In this document: in pieces, positions 1 to 10,594 of the stretch | How positions within the stretch are numbered: the first letter of the stretch is position 1 | How the letters are laid out: each line of letters opens with the position of its first letter | Origin: Streptococcus suis | GTDB taxonomy: Bacteria; Bacillota; Bacilli; Lactobacillales; Streptococcaceae | Direction: 5' to 3' | Assembly: GCF_002960445.1 (NCBI RefSeq) | Contig: NZ_POJD01000107.1 | Span: forward strand, 27,942-91,941 | DNA: 64,000 nucleotides | Made by a program: the position numbers and the translations under genes | The notes under the pieces: generated by a model | Databases searched by the model: none | What the model was told of the DNA's origin: nothing | The model's input: the letters and a program-made list of their open reading frames with translations, nothing else

Positions 1-2603
1 GTCGTTACCAGACTTGGTTGGACCAAGATGTCTTTAAGCCGTCAGGCGATGCGGAGTCCAAGCCCTATTCAATCGTCATTCCGCCGCCAAATGTAACAGG
101 TAAGTTGCACTTAGGACACGCTTGGGATACAACCCTTCAAGATATTATCATCCGTCAGAAGCGTATGCAGGGCTTTGACACTCTCTGGCTTCCAGGTATG
201 GACCATGCGGGGATTGCCACACAGGCTAAGGTTGAGGAGCGCTTGCGTGAGCAAGGCGTGACCCGTTATGACTTGGGTCGTGAAAAATTCCTTGAAAAAG
301 TCTGGGAATGGAAGGATGAGTATGCAGCGACCATTCGTGAGCAATGGGGCAAGTTGGGTCTGTCTTTGGACTACCAACGTGACCGCTTTACGCTGGACGA
401 AGGCTTGTCAAAAGCCGTTCGCAAGGTCTTTGTGGAACTCTACAAAAAAGGCTGGATCTACCGTGGCGAATTTATCATCAACTGGGACCCAGCGGCTCGC
501 ACAGCTCTTTCTGATATCGAAGTTATTCACAAAGATGTCGAAGGTGCCTTCTACCACATGAATTACATGTTGGAAGACGGCTCTCGTGCCCTTCAAGTTG
601 CGACAACTCGTCCTGAAACCATGTTCGGTGACGTTGCGGCTGCGGTTAACCCAGAAGACCCACGTTATAAGGACTTGATTGGCAAAAACGTTATCCTGCC
701 AATCGTTAACAAGTTAATTCCAATCGTTGCGGATGAACACGCAGACCCAGAATTTGGTACAGGGGTTGTGAAAATAACACCTGCCCACGATCCAAATGAC
801 TTCCTCGTTGGACAACGCCACAATTTGCCACAAGTCAACGTTATGAATGAAGACGGTACTATGAACGAGTTGGCGGGTGAATTTGCAGGTATGGACCGCT
901 TTGAAGCTCGTAAGGCAACCGTTGCTAAGTTACAAGAACTGGGTGCACTTGTTGAAATCGAAAACCGTGTGCATTCCGTTGGACACTCTGAGCGTACTGG
1001 TGTGGTAGTCGAGCCACGCTTGTCAACTCAATGGTTTGTTAAAATGGACCAATTGGCGAAGAATGCCATTGCCAACCAAGACACAGCTGACAAGGTAGAA
1101 TTTTACCCACCACGTTTCAACGATACCTTCCTACAATGGATGGAAAATGTACATGACTGGGTTATCTCGCGTCAGCTTTGGTGGGGTCATCAGATTCCAG
1201 CATGGTATAACGAATCTGGCGAAATGTACGTCGGAGAAGAGGCACCAGCAGGTGACGGATGGGTACAGGATGAGGATGTCCTAGATACCTGGTTCAGCTC
1301 TGCCCTTTGGCCATTCTCAACTATGGGCTGGCCTGACGAAAACGCGACGGACTTCCAGCGTTACTTCCCGACCTCAACCTTGGTAACGGGCTACGACATC
1401 ATCTTCTTCTGGGTGTCACGGATGATTTTCCAATCGCTTGAGTTCACCGGCCGTCAGCCCTTCAAGAACGTGCTGATCCACGGTTTGATCCGTGACGAAG
1501 AAGGTCGCAAGATGTCCAAGTCGCTCGGAAACGGGATTGACCCAATGGATGTCATCGAGAAATACGGTGCAGACGCTTTGCGTTGGTTCCTGTCAAACGG
1601 CTCTGCTCCTGGTCAGGATGTTCGCTTCTCTTATGAGAAGATGGACGCGTCTTGGAACTTTATCAACAAGATTTGGAACATTTCCCGCTACATCCTCATG
1701 AACAATGAAGGCTTGACCTTGGATGCGGCGCGTGAGAATGTAGCCAAAGTCGCAACTGGTGAGGCTGGTAACGTGACGGACCGCTGGATTCTCCACAACC
1801 TCAACGAAACCATTGCCAAGGTCACTGAAAACTTCGACAAGTTCGAGTTCGGTGTGGCTGGGCACATCCTCTACAACTTCATCTGGGAAGAGTTCGCCAA
1901 CTGGTATGTGGAGCTGACCAAGGAAGTTCTTTACAGCGCCAACGAGGCCGAGAAAGTCATGACCCGCTCTGTCCTTCTCTACACGCTGGACCAAATCCTT
2001 CGCCTCCTCCACCCAATCATGCCGTTCGTGACGGAAGAGATCTTCGCTCAGTACGCAGAGGGCTCTATCGTGGTGGCAGCTTACCCTGTTGTCAACCCAG
2101 CCTTTGAAAATGCGGAAGCCCACAAGGGAGTGGAAAGCCTTAAGGATCTGATTCGTTCGGTGCGAAATAGCAGAGCAGAGGTCAATGTTGCGCCATCTAA
2201 GCCGATTACTATCTTGATTAAGACGGCAGATAGCGAGCTTGAAGCCTTCTTCAAGGCAAATGAAAACTATATCCGCCGCTTTACAAATCCAGAGCAGTTG
2301 GAAATCAGCTCAAGCATTGCCGCACCAGAATTAGCCATGTCAGCCGTTATCACCGGTGCTGAAATCTTCTTGCCACTCGCCGACCTCCTCAACGTCGAAG
2401 AAGAGTTGGCTCGACTAGACAAAGAATTGGCCAAATGGCAAAAAGAACTAGATATGGTCGGCAAAAAACTCAGCAACGAACGCTTCATCGCCAACGCCAA
2501 ACCAGAAGTCGTTGAAAAAGAAAAAGAAAAACAAGCCGACTACCAAGCAAAATACGATGCGACAGTAGGGCGGATTGAAGAGATGAAGAAACTGGTTAAG
2601 TAG
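1..2603 (+). CDS. valS: Valine-tRNA ligase, 5' end cut off by window
   Basis: Cytoplasmic class Ia aminoacyl-tRNA synthetase that charges tRNA-Val. The reading frame is open from base 3 and about 20 N-terminal residues lie outside the window; the first possible in-window start, TTG at 18, is internal. The HIGH-type signature (HLGH) is at 108-119 and the KMSKS signature at 1509-1523. The Rossmann catalytic core with its editing insertion comes first, then the anticodon-binding helical domain, and a charged C-terminal coiled coil ends the protein. Length (about 880 residues when completed) fits bacterial ValRS. A strong terminator follows, so it ends its own transcript. Confidence 0.98.
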   Translation, partial: RYQTWLDQDVFKPSGDAESKPYSIVIPPPNVTGKLHLGHAWDTTLQDIIIRQKRMQGFDTLWLPGMDHAGIATQAKVEERLREQGVTRYDLGREKFLEKVWEWKDEYAATIREQWGKLGLSLDYQRDRFTLDEGLSKAVRKVFVELYKKGWIYRGEFIINWDPAARTALSDIEVIHKDVEGAFYHMNYMLEDGSRALQVATTRPETMFGDVAAAVNPEDPRYKDLIGKNVILPIVNKLIPIVADEHADPEFGTGVVKITPAHDPNDFLVGQRHNLPQVNVMNEDGTMNELAGEFAGMDRFEARKATVAKLQELGALVEIENRVHSVGHSERTGVVVEPRLSTQWFVKMDQLAKNAIANQDTADKVEFYPPRFNDTFLQWMENVHDWVISRQLWWGHQIPAWYNESGEMYVGEEAPAGDGWVQDEDVLDTWFSSALWPFSTMGWPDENATDFQRYFPTSTLVTGYDIIFFWVSRMIFQSLEFTGRQPFKNVLIHGLIRDEEGRKMSKSLGNGIDPMDVIEKYGADALRWFLSNGSAPGQDVRFSYEKMDASWNFINKIWNISRYILMNNEGLTLDAARENVAKVATGEAGNVTDRWILHNLNETIAKVTENFDKFEFGVAGHILYNFIWEEFANWYVELTKEVLYSANEAEKVMTRSVLLYTLDQILRLLHPIMPFVTEEIFAQYAEGSIVVAAYPVVNPAFENAEAHKGVESLKDLIRSVRNSRAEVNVAPSKPITILIKTADSELEAFFKANENYIRRFTNPEQLEISSSIAAPELAMSAVITGAEIFLPLADLLNVEEELARLDKELAKWQKELDMVGKKLSNERFIANAKPEVVEKEKEKQADYQAKYDATVGRIEEMKKLVK

Positions 2604-2621
2604 GTAGAATACAATCAAATG

Positions 2622-2645
2622 CCCAGCCTAAAAAGGCTGGGTTTT
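2622..2645 (+). terminator. Rho-independent terminator of valS
   Basis: Perfect 8-bp stem CCCAGCCT/AGGCTGGG with an AAAA loop, followed by TTTT. Confidence 0.9.
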
Positions 2646-2646
2646 G

Positions 2647-2655
2647 TGGTATAAT
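2647..2655 (+). promoter_or_regulatory. Extended -10 promoter
   Basis: TGGTATAAT lies directly behind the valS terminator and about 30 bp before the next gene. No good -35 box is visible, so the TGn extension probably carries recognition. Confidence 0.65.
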
Positions 2656-2685
2656 GGGGATAATAAATTGGAACAGGTATAAGTT

Positions 2686-3444
2686 ATGAGTAAGCACAAA
2701 TATTACCATCTATTAAATTTAATTGGCTATGGTCTGGCTAAATTTGATACCCAGTTAATCAAGCAATTTGGTTTCAATACAAAGACGGATTTTTATCAGT
2801 ATTTTGTTCAGCTTGGTTTAACTGAAACGACAGGTGTTGTCAAGCAACGTATGGATTTATTTGATCCTTATTTTGAGAATGGTCGGCGGGGTTGGTGGCA
2901 GAAAAAAGATGTTTATGAGCATCGAAAATTATTTATAGATAGTTTGTTTGGAACTGCAGATGTAACGGAATTTGCAGATATTTTGAAAATGAGCTTAAAA
3001 GAAGAGGGGTTCTTAAAGGACATTTTTGTGGCTCAAAAACCAATTATTCAAACACGATTTCGGAAATTGCAGGAAACCGGTCTAGAAGCAGAGCAATACT
3101 TTTTGCAACATTTCCAGTCAGTACCTCTGTTTAAAGCAGGGAGTATTGAAGATGCTCGTTTGTATGGTGATGGATATGATTTTCAAATCACAACAACAGA
3201 AAGGGTATTTTTATCCGAAGTAAAAGGAATTCGAGAAAACAGAGGTCGTTTCAGAATGACTGAGAAAGAATTTTTGAAAGCGAAAGAATTTCCAAATCAA
3301 TTTGTCTTATCTTTAGTGTTAAATTTGGAGAGTATCCCTAGAATTGTGACGATTGAAAATCCATTGAAAGAGTTGGGCTTTAGAGAAAAAATAGTCCAGT
3401 CAAAAGCAGTAAAGGAGTATCATGTTCTTGAGGATATTTATTAA
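2686..3444 (+). CDS. DUF3883-like protein, putative PD-(D/E)XK fold
   Basis: A 252-residue soluble protein. The C-terminal third has the pattern GYDF, then about 11 residues, then SEVKG, then a stretch resembling the (M)TEKEF segment of DUF3883 proteins. That order matches the Asp and Glu-x-Lys catalytic pattern of PD-(D/E)XK nuclease folds (inference). The N-terminal 140 residues are not recognised. It has its own extended -10 promoter and stands alone between valS and an unrelated gene. DUF3883 domains often occur in restriction or defence proteins, but nothing next to this gene supports that role. Function unknown. Confidence 0.6.
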   Translation: MSKHKYYHLLNLIGYGLAKFDTQLIKQFGFNTKTDFYQYFVQLGLTETTGVVKQRMDLFDPYFENGRRGWWQKKDVYEHRKLFIDSLFGTADVTEFADILKMSLKEEGFLKDIFVAQKPIIQTRFRKLQETGLEAEQYFLQHFQSVPLFKAGSIEDARLYGDGYDFQITTTERVFLSEVKGIRENRGRFRMTEKEFLKAKEFPNQFVLSLVLNLESIPRIVTIENPLKELGFREKIVQSKAVKEYHVLEDIY

Positions 3445-3491
3445 AGAGAAACTCACAGATTATTCCTCTATTTTCTAGGAAGCAAGGATGA

Positions 3492-4556
3492 ATGATGAAC
3501 AAATCTAATTCTTACCAAATCCACCTCCCCTCCCTCATCCCTTTCGGTTTTATCCTCTCCAACAATCGTTACATCTATCGTGAAGTGTTCATGGAGGGGC
3601 AGTTAGAGGCGGTGGTGGAGGTCGATGAGGCTGGTCAGCTGTCGTCCTATGTCTGGGATTGTGAGATGGAGGAGGTCTATACCGCCCATCTGGTGACTGC
3701 GCCAGCGGGGGCTTTTGTGGGGCAGGTGCGTGAGGCTTACCAGACCATTTTGGGTCGGGTAGAGGAAGCCTGCTGTATCGCTCTGCCATTTACCAAAGAC
3801 CAAAGCAACCGCCTAGCCCAGCTCATCAAGGAGCAGTGGGGCGACCTTCCTGACTATCCCTTTGCCAAGTTGCCGACCTATGGGGCTTTTCGCCATCCCA
3901 ACAATAACAAGTGGTATGCCCTGGTCAGTCAGATTCCGAGGGACAAGCTGGATGGGAGCGATTCTCAAGAAGAGGTGGAGATTGTCAATCTCAAGGTTGA
4001 CGGTCGGGAAATAGCAGAGCTGCTGAGTCAGTCGGGCATCTTCCCTGCCTACCATATGTCGAAGAAGACCTGGGTGTCGGTCTTACTGGATGATACGATG
4101 GAGGACCAGACGGTGTTTGCCCTCCTTGAGAAAAGTCGTTTTATGTTGGGACCAAAATCTTATAAGGCGGAGCAGGGGCCTGATTACTGGGTTATTCCAG
4201 CCAATCCCAAGGTCTATGATATTGATACTGAGTTTGCGGAAAATAAGGTAGTCTATTGGCCGCAAAAATCAACCATTCAAGCTGGGGACATCGTAGCCAT
4301 CTACGTGACGGCGCCTGTACAGGCCATTCGCTATGTTTGTCGGGTTTTGCAAGCCAATGTCACCAATCATGGTCAGTCGGATATCCCAAGGGACAAGTCA
4401 GTCATGCAGGTCGAGTTGATTGCACAGTTGCCAGATGAGTTTTTGCCAAGAGAGCGCATGATGGACCTAGGAGTGAAAGCTGTCCGTGGTCCTAGACGGT
4501 TGACAGAAGAGTTGATAAGAGAATTGCAGAAACCCTTTTCTTATCAGGATTTCTAA
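3492..4556 (+). CDS. YjbR/MmcQ-family protein with C-terminal EVE/PUA-like domain
   Basis: A 354-residue soluble protein. Residues about 20-220 resemble the YjbR/MmcQ fold, a small double-wing fold suggested to bind DNA; a PTYGAFRHP segment and a second KTWVSVLLDD segment fit that family. Residues about 235-330 (WVIPANPKVYD, then GDIVAIYV) resemble the EVE/PUA-like module that binds modified bases in other proteins. Two tandem ATGs occur (3492 and 3495); spacing to AAGGA slightly favours 3495. Codon use is more GC-rich than the gene before it. Biochemical role unknown; domain calls are from pattern memory. Confidence 0.6.
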   Translation: MMNKSNSYQIHLPSLIPFGFILSNNRYIYREVFMEGQLEAVVEVDEAGQLSSYVWDCEMEEVYTAHLVTAPAGAFVGQVREAYQTILGRVEEACCIALPFTKDQSNRLAQLIKEQWGDLPDYPFAKLPTYGAFRHPNNNKWYALVSQIPRDKLDGSDSQEEVEIVNLKVDGREIAELLSQSGIFPAYHMSKKTWVSVLLDDTMEDQTVFALLEKSRFMLGPKSYKAEQGPDYWVIPANPKVYDIDTEFAENKVVYWPQKSTIQAGDIVAIYVTAPVQAIRYVCRVLQANVTNHGQSDIPRDKSVMQVELIAQLPDEFLPRERMMDLGVKAVRGPRRLTEELIRELQKPFSYQDF

Positions 4557-4593
4557 TAGTTCATTAAATTATCAGAATATTTAATAAAAAGGC

Positions 4594-4621
4594 TTTACAA
4601 GTTGAAAAAAAAGAGTATAAT
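4594..4621 (+). promoter_or_regulatory. asnA promoter
   Basis: TTTACA, a 16-bp spacer and TATAAT, 30 bp before the asnA start; GAGGAGG provides the ribosome site. Confidence 0.8.
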
Positions 4622-4651
4622 AGGTGTATCAATTTTACGAGGAGGTAAGGT

Positions 4652-5644
4652 ATGAAGAAAAGCTTCATTCATCAGCAAGAGGAGATTTCTTTCGTCAAAA
4701 ATACATTCACACAGTATTTGAAAGACAAGTTAGAAATCGTAGAAGTACAAGGACCGATTTTAAGTCGTGTCGGGGATGGTATTCAAGATAATTTGTCAGG
4801 AGTGGAGAATGCCGTGTCAGTTAATGTCAAATTGATTCCAGATGCAACTTACGAAGTCGTACACTCTCTTGCTAAGTGGAAGCGTCATACCCTGGCTCGA
4901 TTCGGTTTTAATGAAGGAGAAGGGCTCTTTGTTCATATGAAGGCCCTGCGTCCTGATGAGGACTCCTTAGATGAAATTCATTCGGTTTATGTGGATCAGT
5001 GGGACTGGGAGAAAGTTATTCCAGCAGGTCGTCGTAATCTAGCTTATTTGAAGGAAACGGTTGAGCAGATTTATAAGGCCATCCGCCTGACAGAATTGGC
5101 TGTGGAGGCTCGCTATGACATTGAGTCTGTTCTTCCAAAGAAAATCACCTTTATCCACACGGAAGACTTGGTGAAAAATTTCCCAGACTTGACGCCAAAA
5201 GAGCGTGAAAACGTTGTTGCCAAAGAATACGGCGCAGTCTTCCTAATCGGTATCGGTGGAGAACTGGCAGATGGTAAGCCACATGATGGTCGTGCTTCGG
5301 ACTACGATGACTGGACTAGTCCATCAGAAGGGGATTACAAGGGGCTCAATGGGGATATCTTAGTCTGGAACGAAGTTCTGGGTTCAGCTTTTGAATTGTC
5401 ATCAATGGGTATTCGAGTTGATGAGGCAGCCCTTCGTCGTCAGGTAGCCATTACTGGTGATCAGGCCCGCCTAGAGTTTGACTGGCATAAGGCGCTCTTG
5501 AGCGGCTTGCTTCCACTGTCTATTGGTGGTGGGATTGGTCAATCTCGTTTGGCCATGTTCTTGCTTCGTAAGAAACATATCGGTGAAGTTCAATCTAGCG
5601 TATGGCCACAGGAAGTGCGTGATAACTTTGAAAATATCTTGTAA
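4652..5644 (+). CDS. asnA: Aspartate-ammonia ligase (AsnA)
   Basis: Makes asparagine from aspartate, ammonia and ATP (AMP-forming), in the cytoplasm. The 330-residue length is exactly that of AsnA, a relative of class II aminoacyl-tRNA synthetases. Recognisable blocks are the N-terminal SFVKNTF region, the [17 protein letters not shown] block, and the C-terminal [12 protein letters not shown] block that corresponds to class II motif 3. Single gene with its own promoter and a terminator shared with the convergent minus-strand gene. Confidence 0.97.
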   Translation: MKKSFIHQQEEISFVKNTFTQYLKDKLEIVEVQGPILSRVGDGIQDNLSGVENAVSVNVKLIPDATYEVVHSLAKWKRHTLARFGFNEGEGLFVHMKALRPDEDSLDEIHSVYVDQWDWEKVIPAGRRNLAYLKETVEQIYKAIRLTELAVEARYDIESVLPKKITFIHTEDLVKNFPDLTPKERENVVAKEYGAVFLIGIGGELADGKPHDGRASDYDDWTSPSEGDYKGLNGDILVWNEVLGSAFELSSMGIRVDEAALRRQVAITGDQARLEFDWHKALLSGLLPLSIGGGIGQSRLAMFLLRKKHIGEVQSSVWPQEVRDNFENIL

Positions 5645-5657
5645 GATGAGTATATAA

Positions 5658-5693
5658 AAAATGATAGGTTTCAAAAAGGAAGTCTATCATTTT
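5658..5693. terminator. Bidirectional terminator between asnA and the thioredoxin-like gene
   Basis: 10-bp inverted repeat AAAATGATAG/CTATCATTTT around a 16-nt loop, with A and T tracts on both flanks. Confidence 0.75.
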
Positions 5694-5697
5694 CTAT

Positions 5698-6123
5698 TTA
5701 ATATTGTTTCAAGAACTGCTCAATTTCTTCAAGTGGAGTCTGACTTCCTTTTTCAAGATAAGTTTGTTTTTCACCATTTTGATAGAAGGTTAAGTGAGGA
5801 ACTGTTTGTATATTTTGAGACGATACAAAACTTTTTACAGGGTCACTAGATTCTTCATCTGTATTGAGATAGTAAACGGGAACTTGTGTATCTTGAATGG
5901 CTTTTTCCAAATTTGGAAAGAATTTTTGACAATAAGGACAGGTTGGTCGTCCTACATAGAGATAGAAGTCTTCTCGGCTGCGTATCTTTTCTTCCACTTC
6001 TTCAAGCGAAATAGACTGAGTGGAGGTGATAACCTCTGATTTAGCTTCTTGAGAAGGTTTGCAGGCATAGAAGATCACCAAACAGAGCAATAAACAAATA
6101 CAGCTGACAAATTTTTTAATCAT
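5698..6123 (-). CDS. Thioredoxin-like lipoprotein (bacteriocin-transport-accessory type)
   Basis: Likely membrane-anchored extracytoplasmic thiol-disulfide protein. From the ATG at 6123 the product is 141 residues and starts with MIKK, a hydrophobic segment and a lipobox-like site ending in Cys (FYAC). A thioredoxin-type CPYC active site sits near residue 62 and a cis-Pro region (QTVPHLTFY) follows. It resembles the PedC/BrcD bacteriocin transport accessory family. An upstream GTG at 6135 overlaps the stop of the preceding gene (GTGA) and would add four residues before the signal peptide; the ATG gives the better signal sequence. It probably shares a transcript with the secreted repeat protein upstream. 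Confidence 0.75.
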   Translation of the reverse strand: MIKKFVSCICLLLCLVIFYACKPSQEAKSEVITSTQSISLEEVEEKIRSREDFYLYVGRPTCPYCQKFFPNLEKAIQDTQVPVYYLNTDEESSDPVKSFVSSQNIQTVPHLTFYQNGEKQTYLEKGSQTPLEEIEQFLKQY

Positions 6124-6131
6124 AATTTCTA

Positions 6132-6857
6132 TCACTGTCTAGTCGGTTCGCATGCACGACCATCCCCGTCTCTATCCAAATGTGGGCCATAACCAGGTTG
6201 GCCAGATAGAATAGGTTTTAAACTTTCAGGGACTGCAGAACAATTTGGATAGTAAGGTGCAGCTGGTTCAGTTTGTGTAGGAGTTGCTGGTTCAGTTTGA
6301 ACAGGGGTCTGAGGTGCTTCTATAGTAGGTGGTGCAGGAGGAGTAACATACTGAGTTGTAATTTGCTGTCCTAGGGACGTCGCATAGAATTTAACACCTT
6401 CTTGTGACCAGCCATGACTAGGGAGAACATTGTACTCATTTAGGTCTGTTGTCCAATGGTGAAGCCCACGGAGTTTGAAGTTATAAACGCGGTAAATTGG
6501 GACGGTACCACCAGAGTAGAATACTGGTTGTCCGTTGTTATCAGATGTCCAACCGTGTTTAGCAGTTAATTCCGCCACTTCATTGGTGTCGCTAGTATAG
6601 AGATGGTTCTGAAGACCAGCATTATAAAGTCTGTATACAGGTGTGCCAGTGTCAGGGGCATTCCAACCAATACCTTCGTATCCCCAACCATGTTGGTTAT
6701 ATAAAACATCTTTTTCATTTGCATCAGTGGTATAAAGATGTTCACCATTCTGTCGGTTATATAGGCGATAGATAGGAGTATCTGCAGAAACGCTTGTTTG
6801 GATACTTGCTCCGATAAGGAGAGCAGCTAACGATATAACGAATGTCTTCACTTTCAT
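6132..6857 (-). CDS. Secreted protein with DUF5648-type repeats and C-terminal Excalibur domain
   Basis: A 241-residue exported protein. The start MKVKTFVIS at 6857 is preceded by AGGAG at 10-bp spacing; the longer frame to 6902 has no site. A Sec signal peptide ends near residue 26 (SVSA). Three imperfect repeats follow, each with YRLYN or YRVYN, then HLYTTD-like and GW elements, as in DUF5648 (PF18885). A Pro/Thr/Glu-rich linker leads to an Excalibur calcium-binding motif with DRDGDGRACE. Family knowledge suggests a cell-surface role; substrate unknown. The next gene down starts at its stop codon. Confidence 0.8.
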   Translation of the reverse strand: MKVKTFVISLAALLIGASIQTSVSADTPIYRLYNRQNGEHLYTTDANEKDVLYNQHGWGYEGIGWNAPDTGTPVYRLYNAGLQNHLYTSDTNEVAELTAKHGWTSDNNGQPVFYSGGTVPIYRVYNFKLRGLHHWTTDLNEYNVLPSHGWSQEGVKFYATSLGQQITTQYVTPPAPPTIEAPQTPVQTEPATPTQTEPAAPYYPNCSAVPESLKPILSGQPGYGPHLDRDGDGRACEPTRQ

Positions 6858-7098
6858 TTTGAAGAATCTCCTTTCATATTTCTTTAAGTATATCATATTC
6901 AATCATAAAATAAAAGCGTTTTCTATACATGTTATTATATAAAAAGTTTAGTGTTTAAAATAGATAGATATAGGTGGTAGAACAGATTATTTAATTATAG
7001 GTTCAACGCTGGCTACAGATTCTTTCCTAGATTCTTTCAAACTTTTGTCTGAAAACATTTACAATGTGATTATCTGTGATTTTTTCGCCAATCTATGA

Positions 7099-7104
7099 TA
7101 TACT
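7099..7104 (+). promoter_or_regulatory. Putative typA -10 box
   Basis: TATACT 34 bp before the typA start; the -35 region is poor. The rest of 6858-7137 shows no other feature I can support. Confidence 0.5.
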
Positions 7105-7137
7105 TTTTTAGTTAAATTAAAAGATACAGAGGATATT

Positions 7138-8985
7138 ATGACAAAACTTAGAGAAGACATCCGTAATGTAGCCATTATTGCCCACGTTGACCACGGAAAA
7201 ACAACCCTCGTTGATGAATTATTGAAACAATCCCAAACCCTTGATGAACGTACGCAGTTGGATGAGCGTGCCATGGACTCAAACGATATCGAAAAAGAGC
7301 GTGGTATCACTATCCTAGCTAAAAACACTGCTGTTGCTTATAACGGTACTCGTATCAACATCATGGACACACCAGGGCACGCGGACTTCGGTGGTGAGGT
7401 TGAGCGTATCATGAAAATGGTTGACGGTGTTGTCCTTGTCGTAGATGCTTACGAAGGTACTATGCCACAGACCCGTTTTGTATTGAAAAAAGCCCTTGAA
7501 CAAAACTTGACGCCAATCGTCGTTGTTAACAAGATTGACAAGCCATCTGCTCGTCCAGAAGAAGTTGTGGATGAAGTCCTTGAACTCTTCATCGAACTCG
7601 GTGCAGATGATGACCAGTTGGAATTCCCAGTAGTTTATGCATCAGCTATCAACGGAACTTCTTCCTTGTCTGACAATCCAGCAGACCAAGAAGAAACCAT
7701 GGCACCAATTTTTGATACCATTATCGAGCATATTCCAGCGCCAGTCGATAACTCAGATGAGCCTTTGCAGTTCCAAGTATCGCTTTTGGACTACAATGAC
7801 TTCGTAGGTCGTATCGGTATCGGTCGTGTCTTCCGTGGTACTGTTAAAGTAGGTGACCAGGTTACCCTTTCAAAACTAGACGGCACTACTAAAAACTTCC
7901 GCGTTACTAAACTTTTCGGTTTCTTCGGTCTTGAGCGTAAGGAAATCCAAGAAGCAAAAGCTGGTGACTTGATTGCCGTTTCAGGTATGGAAGACATCTT
8001 CGTTGGTGAAACGGTAACACCAACTGATGCGGTTGAGCCACTTCCAGTTCTTCGTATCGATGAACCAACACTTCAAATGACCTTCTTGGTCAACAACTCA
8101 CCATTTGCAGGTCGTGAAGGTAAGTGGGTAACATCACGTAAAATCGAAGAACGTCTTTTGGCAGAATTGCAAACGGACGTATCTCTCCGCGTAGAAGCTA
8201 CTGACTCGCCAGACAAATGGACTGTTTCAGGTCGTGGTGAATTGCACTTGTCTATCTTGATTGAAACCATGCGTCGTGAAGGTTATGAGCTTCAAGTATC
8301 ACGTCCAGAAGTTATCATCAAGGAAATCGATGGCGTGAAAATGGAGCCATTTGAGCGCGTGCAAATCGACACACCAGAAGAATACCAAGGTTCTGTTATC
8401 CAATCTCTTTCAGAGCGTAAGGGTGACATGTTGGACATGATTTCAACTGGTAATGGTCAAACTCGTCTTGTATTCCTTGTACCTGCGCGTGGTTTGATTG
8501 GTTACTCAACTGAATTCCTTTCAATGACCCGTGGTTACGGTATCATGAACCATACTTTCGACCAATACTTGCCTGTTGTTCAAGGTGAAATCGGTGGTCG
8601 TCACCGTGGTGCCCTTGTTTCTATCGACCAAGGTAAGGCAACTACATACTCAATCATGCGTATCGAAGAGCGTGGTACAATCTTTGTCAACCCAGGTACT
8701 GAAGTTTACGAGGGAATGATCATTGGTGAAAACTCACGTGAAAATGACTTGACTGTGAACATCACGACTGCTAAACAAATGACCAACGTTCGTTCAGCAA
8801 CCAAGGACCAAACATCAGTTATCAAAACACCGCGTATCTTGACTCTTGAAGAATCCCTTGAATTCTTGAACGATGATGAATACATGGAAGTAACGCCTGA
8901 GTCTATCCGTCTTCGTAAGCAAATCTTGAATAAGGCAGAACGTGACAAGGCAGCTAAAAAGAAAAAATTAGCAACTGAAGAATAA
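7138..8985 (+). CDS. typA: GTP-binding protein TypA/BipA
   Basis: Translational GTPase of the EF-G family that binds the ribosome and helps assembly or translation under stress. The G1 loop AHVDHGKT is near residue 17, switch and G3 ([11 protein letters not shown]) near 77, and G4 (NKID) near 130. Domains II and III and the TypA-specific C-terminal domain follow. Length 615 matches the family. AGAGGA precedes the ATG. The downstream DUF3165 gene is 17 bp away and probably cotranscribed. Confidence 0.97.
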   Translation: MTKLREDIRNVAIIAHVDHGKTTLVDELLKQSQTLDERTQLDERAMDSNDIEKERGITILAKNTAVAYNGTRINIMDTPGHADFGGEVERIMKMVDGVVLVVDAYEGTMPQTRFVLKKALEQNLTPIVVVNKIDKPSARPEEVVDEVLELFIELGADDDQLEFPVVYASAINGTSSLSDNPADQEETMAPIFDTIIEHIPAPVDNSDEPLQFQVSLLDYNDFVGRIGIGRVFRGTVKVGDQVTLSKLDGTTKNFRVTKLFGFFGLERKEIQEAKAGDLIAVSGMEDIFVGETVTPTDAVEPLPVLRIDEPTLQMTFLVNNSPFAGREGKWVTSRKIEERLLAELQTDVSLRVEATDSPDKWTVSGRGELHLSILIETMRREGYELQVSRPEVIIKEIDGVKMEPFERVQIDTPEEYQGSVIQSLSERKGDMLDMISTGNGQTRLVFLVPARGLIGYSTEFLSMTRGYGIMNHTFDQYLPVVQGEIGGRHRGALVSIDQGKATTYSIMRIEERGTIFVNPGTEVYEGMIIGENSRENDLTVNITTAKQMTNVRSATKDQTSVIKTPRILTLEESLEFLNDDEYMEVTPESIRLRKQILNKAERDKAAKKKKLATEE

Positions 8986-9002
8986 TTCCGAGGAGAAGAG
9001 CT

Positions 9003-9254
9003 ATGTTTTACCTCATCCTAGCGATTTTATTGGTACTCTTTTATATTTTTGTAGCCCCTAAAAATGTCAAGGGGACTATCAATTTGATTTTAGCAGTGTT
9101 TTTGCTAGTCGTACTAGTTATCGCGCTCATTCTTGGATTTCTAAAAATCATGCAGTTTTCTACAAATTTCTGGCTTGGTTTGATCATGATTTTCATTGGG
9201 GTCTGGGCTATGAGGGATATTCACTATCTAGATAGTTCTCCTAAAGGAAAATAA
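9003..9254 (+). CDS. DUF3165 family small membrane protein
   Basis: An 83-residue protein with two to three hydrophobic segments (about 1-18, 24-48, 56-70) and a polar C-terminus. It matches the streptococcal DUF3165 family, usually found directly after typA. Ribosome site GAGGAGAAG lies before the ATG. Function unknown; a strong terminator follows. Confidence 0.8.
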   Translation: MFYLILAILLVLFYIFVAPKNVKGTINLILAVFLLVVLVIALILGFLKIMQFSTNFWLGLIMIFIGVWAMRDIHYLDSSPKGK

Positions 9255-9270
9255 GTTAATAATAGAATAA

Positions 9271-9300
9271 AAGGCTGGACAGTTGGTCCGGCCTTTTTTC
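9271..9300 (+). terminator. Terminator of typA-DUF3165
   Basis: 10-bp stem AAGGCTGGAC/GTCCGGCCTT with one G-T pair, 5-nt loop, then a T run. Confidence 0.9.
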
Positions 9301-9313
9301 TCAGGATTTTAGG

Positions 9314-9350
9314 GTATAAAAAATAGCCCAAGCGAGTGTTCAGGCTATTT
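9314..9350 (-). terminator. Terminator of the minus-strand membrane protein gene
   Basis: AAATAGCC/GGCTATTT inverted repeat; on the minus strand it is followed by a T-rich tract. Confidence 0.75.
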
Positions 9351-9357
9351 GTAATGG

Positions 9358-10560
9358 TTATTCTTTGTCAATTTTCTTTTCTAATTTTTCAAGTTGTCTT
9401 GCAGCAAAGTCACGACCACCTAAACCGAAGGCAAGGGCGAAGGCTACTGCTAGTGCACCAAGAACAATTGTGAAGGTTGATTGAACGATATGTTGTGCAA
9501 ACTTCAATTGATCGAGAGCCATGAAGACTGCAAATACGATAATCAAGTAGCGTACAATTGTGATAACAAGAGGGCTATCCGTAACTTTTTGTAGGAAGTT
9601 AGCTACTAGATTGCTTGCGATGATTGCCAAGATAACAATAGCAACAGCGCTGATAAGTGATGGCAGGTAAGCAAGTAGGGCAGAACCAACAGAATTAAAT
9701 ACTTCAAGGTTCAATACTTGGATAGCTTGGATAAAGAAGAAAACGATGATGATAGCACGAACGACTTGAGTAATGATAGCTGACAATTCAAAGTTAGCTT
9801 CTTCTTTAGCGAATAGGTATTTAGAGTAGTTGTTGATACCGGCAGTTTCAAGAAGATTTTCAAGAAGGTTGCCAATCAATTTAGCTACAAAGCTACCAAC
9901 TGCAATCAAGATAAGGGCAACCAAAACATTTGGCAAGATACCGATTACTTGATTAAGAATGGTAACGATTGGTTGAGAAATACTTGTGATACCAAGTGTT
10001 TCCAAAGCCAAGGTTAAGATCGGAATGAAGATCAATACATAGACAACAGTTGATAGGACAGAAATGATTTGTTTGCTGTCAAATGGCAATTTTTCCTGAC
10101 CAGTAACTTTAGTGTACCATGCATCAATATCCAAACGTTCTAGGACACCAGTCAACAGACCTTTGATAAATTTGCAGAAGAAAGTTCCAACAAAGATAAT
10201 CAAACCAGCTGCAATCATGTTTGGAATAAAGGCAAAGAATTTCTCAAACATGCTAGAGATTGGATCTACCGTGCTACTGATATTCAAACCAGACAAGATA
10301 GATGGAAGGAAGAAGAGAATCACAAGGAAGTAAACAAGTTGACCAAGTGTTTTGATGAGGGCTTGGCCGTTATCTTCAGGCTTGATAACACCCCATTCTT
10401 GTAATTTTTGTGAGAACTGGATTTTGTTCAAACCAGCTAGAGTTAGCTTGCGTAATAAGCCAGCCAACACAAAGGCAATGATAACCAGGACAAGCATACG
10501 GATGACGCCTGGTAAAGCAGAAAGCAAAGGATAGAATAAACTATCGATTATATTTGTCAT
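9358..10560 (-). CDS. MscS-like mechanosensitive channel family protein (conserved TM helix repeats)
   Basis: A 400-residue integral membrane protein. The start MTNIIDSLF at 10560 is set by AAGGAG six bases upstream; the longer frame to 10659 crosses the promoter and is rejected. It shows four or more repeats of a hydrophobic helix followed by LxxLxITSIS or LNISSTVDP-type segments, typical of PF05552 conserved TM helix proteins related to MscS. The last part (ALAVAFALAFGLGGRDFA) resembles the pore-lining TM3 of MscS. Probable role in osmotic response or solute efflux (family inference). Monocistronic. Confidence 0.8.
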   Translation of the reverse strand: MTNIIDSLFYPLLSALPGVIRMLVLVIIAFVLAGLLRKLTLAGLNKIQFSQKLQEWGVIKPEDNGQALIKTLGQLVYFLVILFFLPSILSGLNISSTVDPISSMFEKFFAFIPNMIAAGLIIFVGTFFCKFIKGLLTGVLERLDIDAWYTKVTGQEKLPFDSKQIISVLSTVVYVLIFIPILTLALETLGITSISQPIVTILNQVIGILPNVLVALILIAVGSFVAKLIGNLLENLLETAGINNYSKYLFAKEEANFELSAIITQVVRAIIIVFFFIQAIQVLNLEVFNSVGSALLAYLPSLISAVAIVILAIIASNLVANFLQKVTDSPLVITIVRYLIIVFAVFMALDQLKFAQHIVQSTFTIVLGALAVAFALAFGLGGRDFAARQLEKLEKKIDKE

Positions 10561-10594
10561 ATAATACTCCTTAAATATAATATTTTTCGCTATT

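Noticed and set aside
1593..2123. 176-residue minus-strand ORF inside valS
   Set aside because: Antisense to a conserved catalytic and anticodon domain; no ribosome site or family match.
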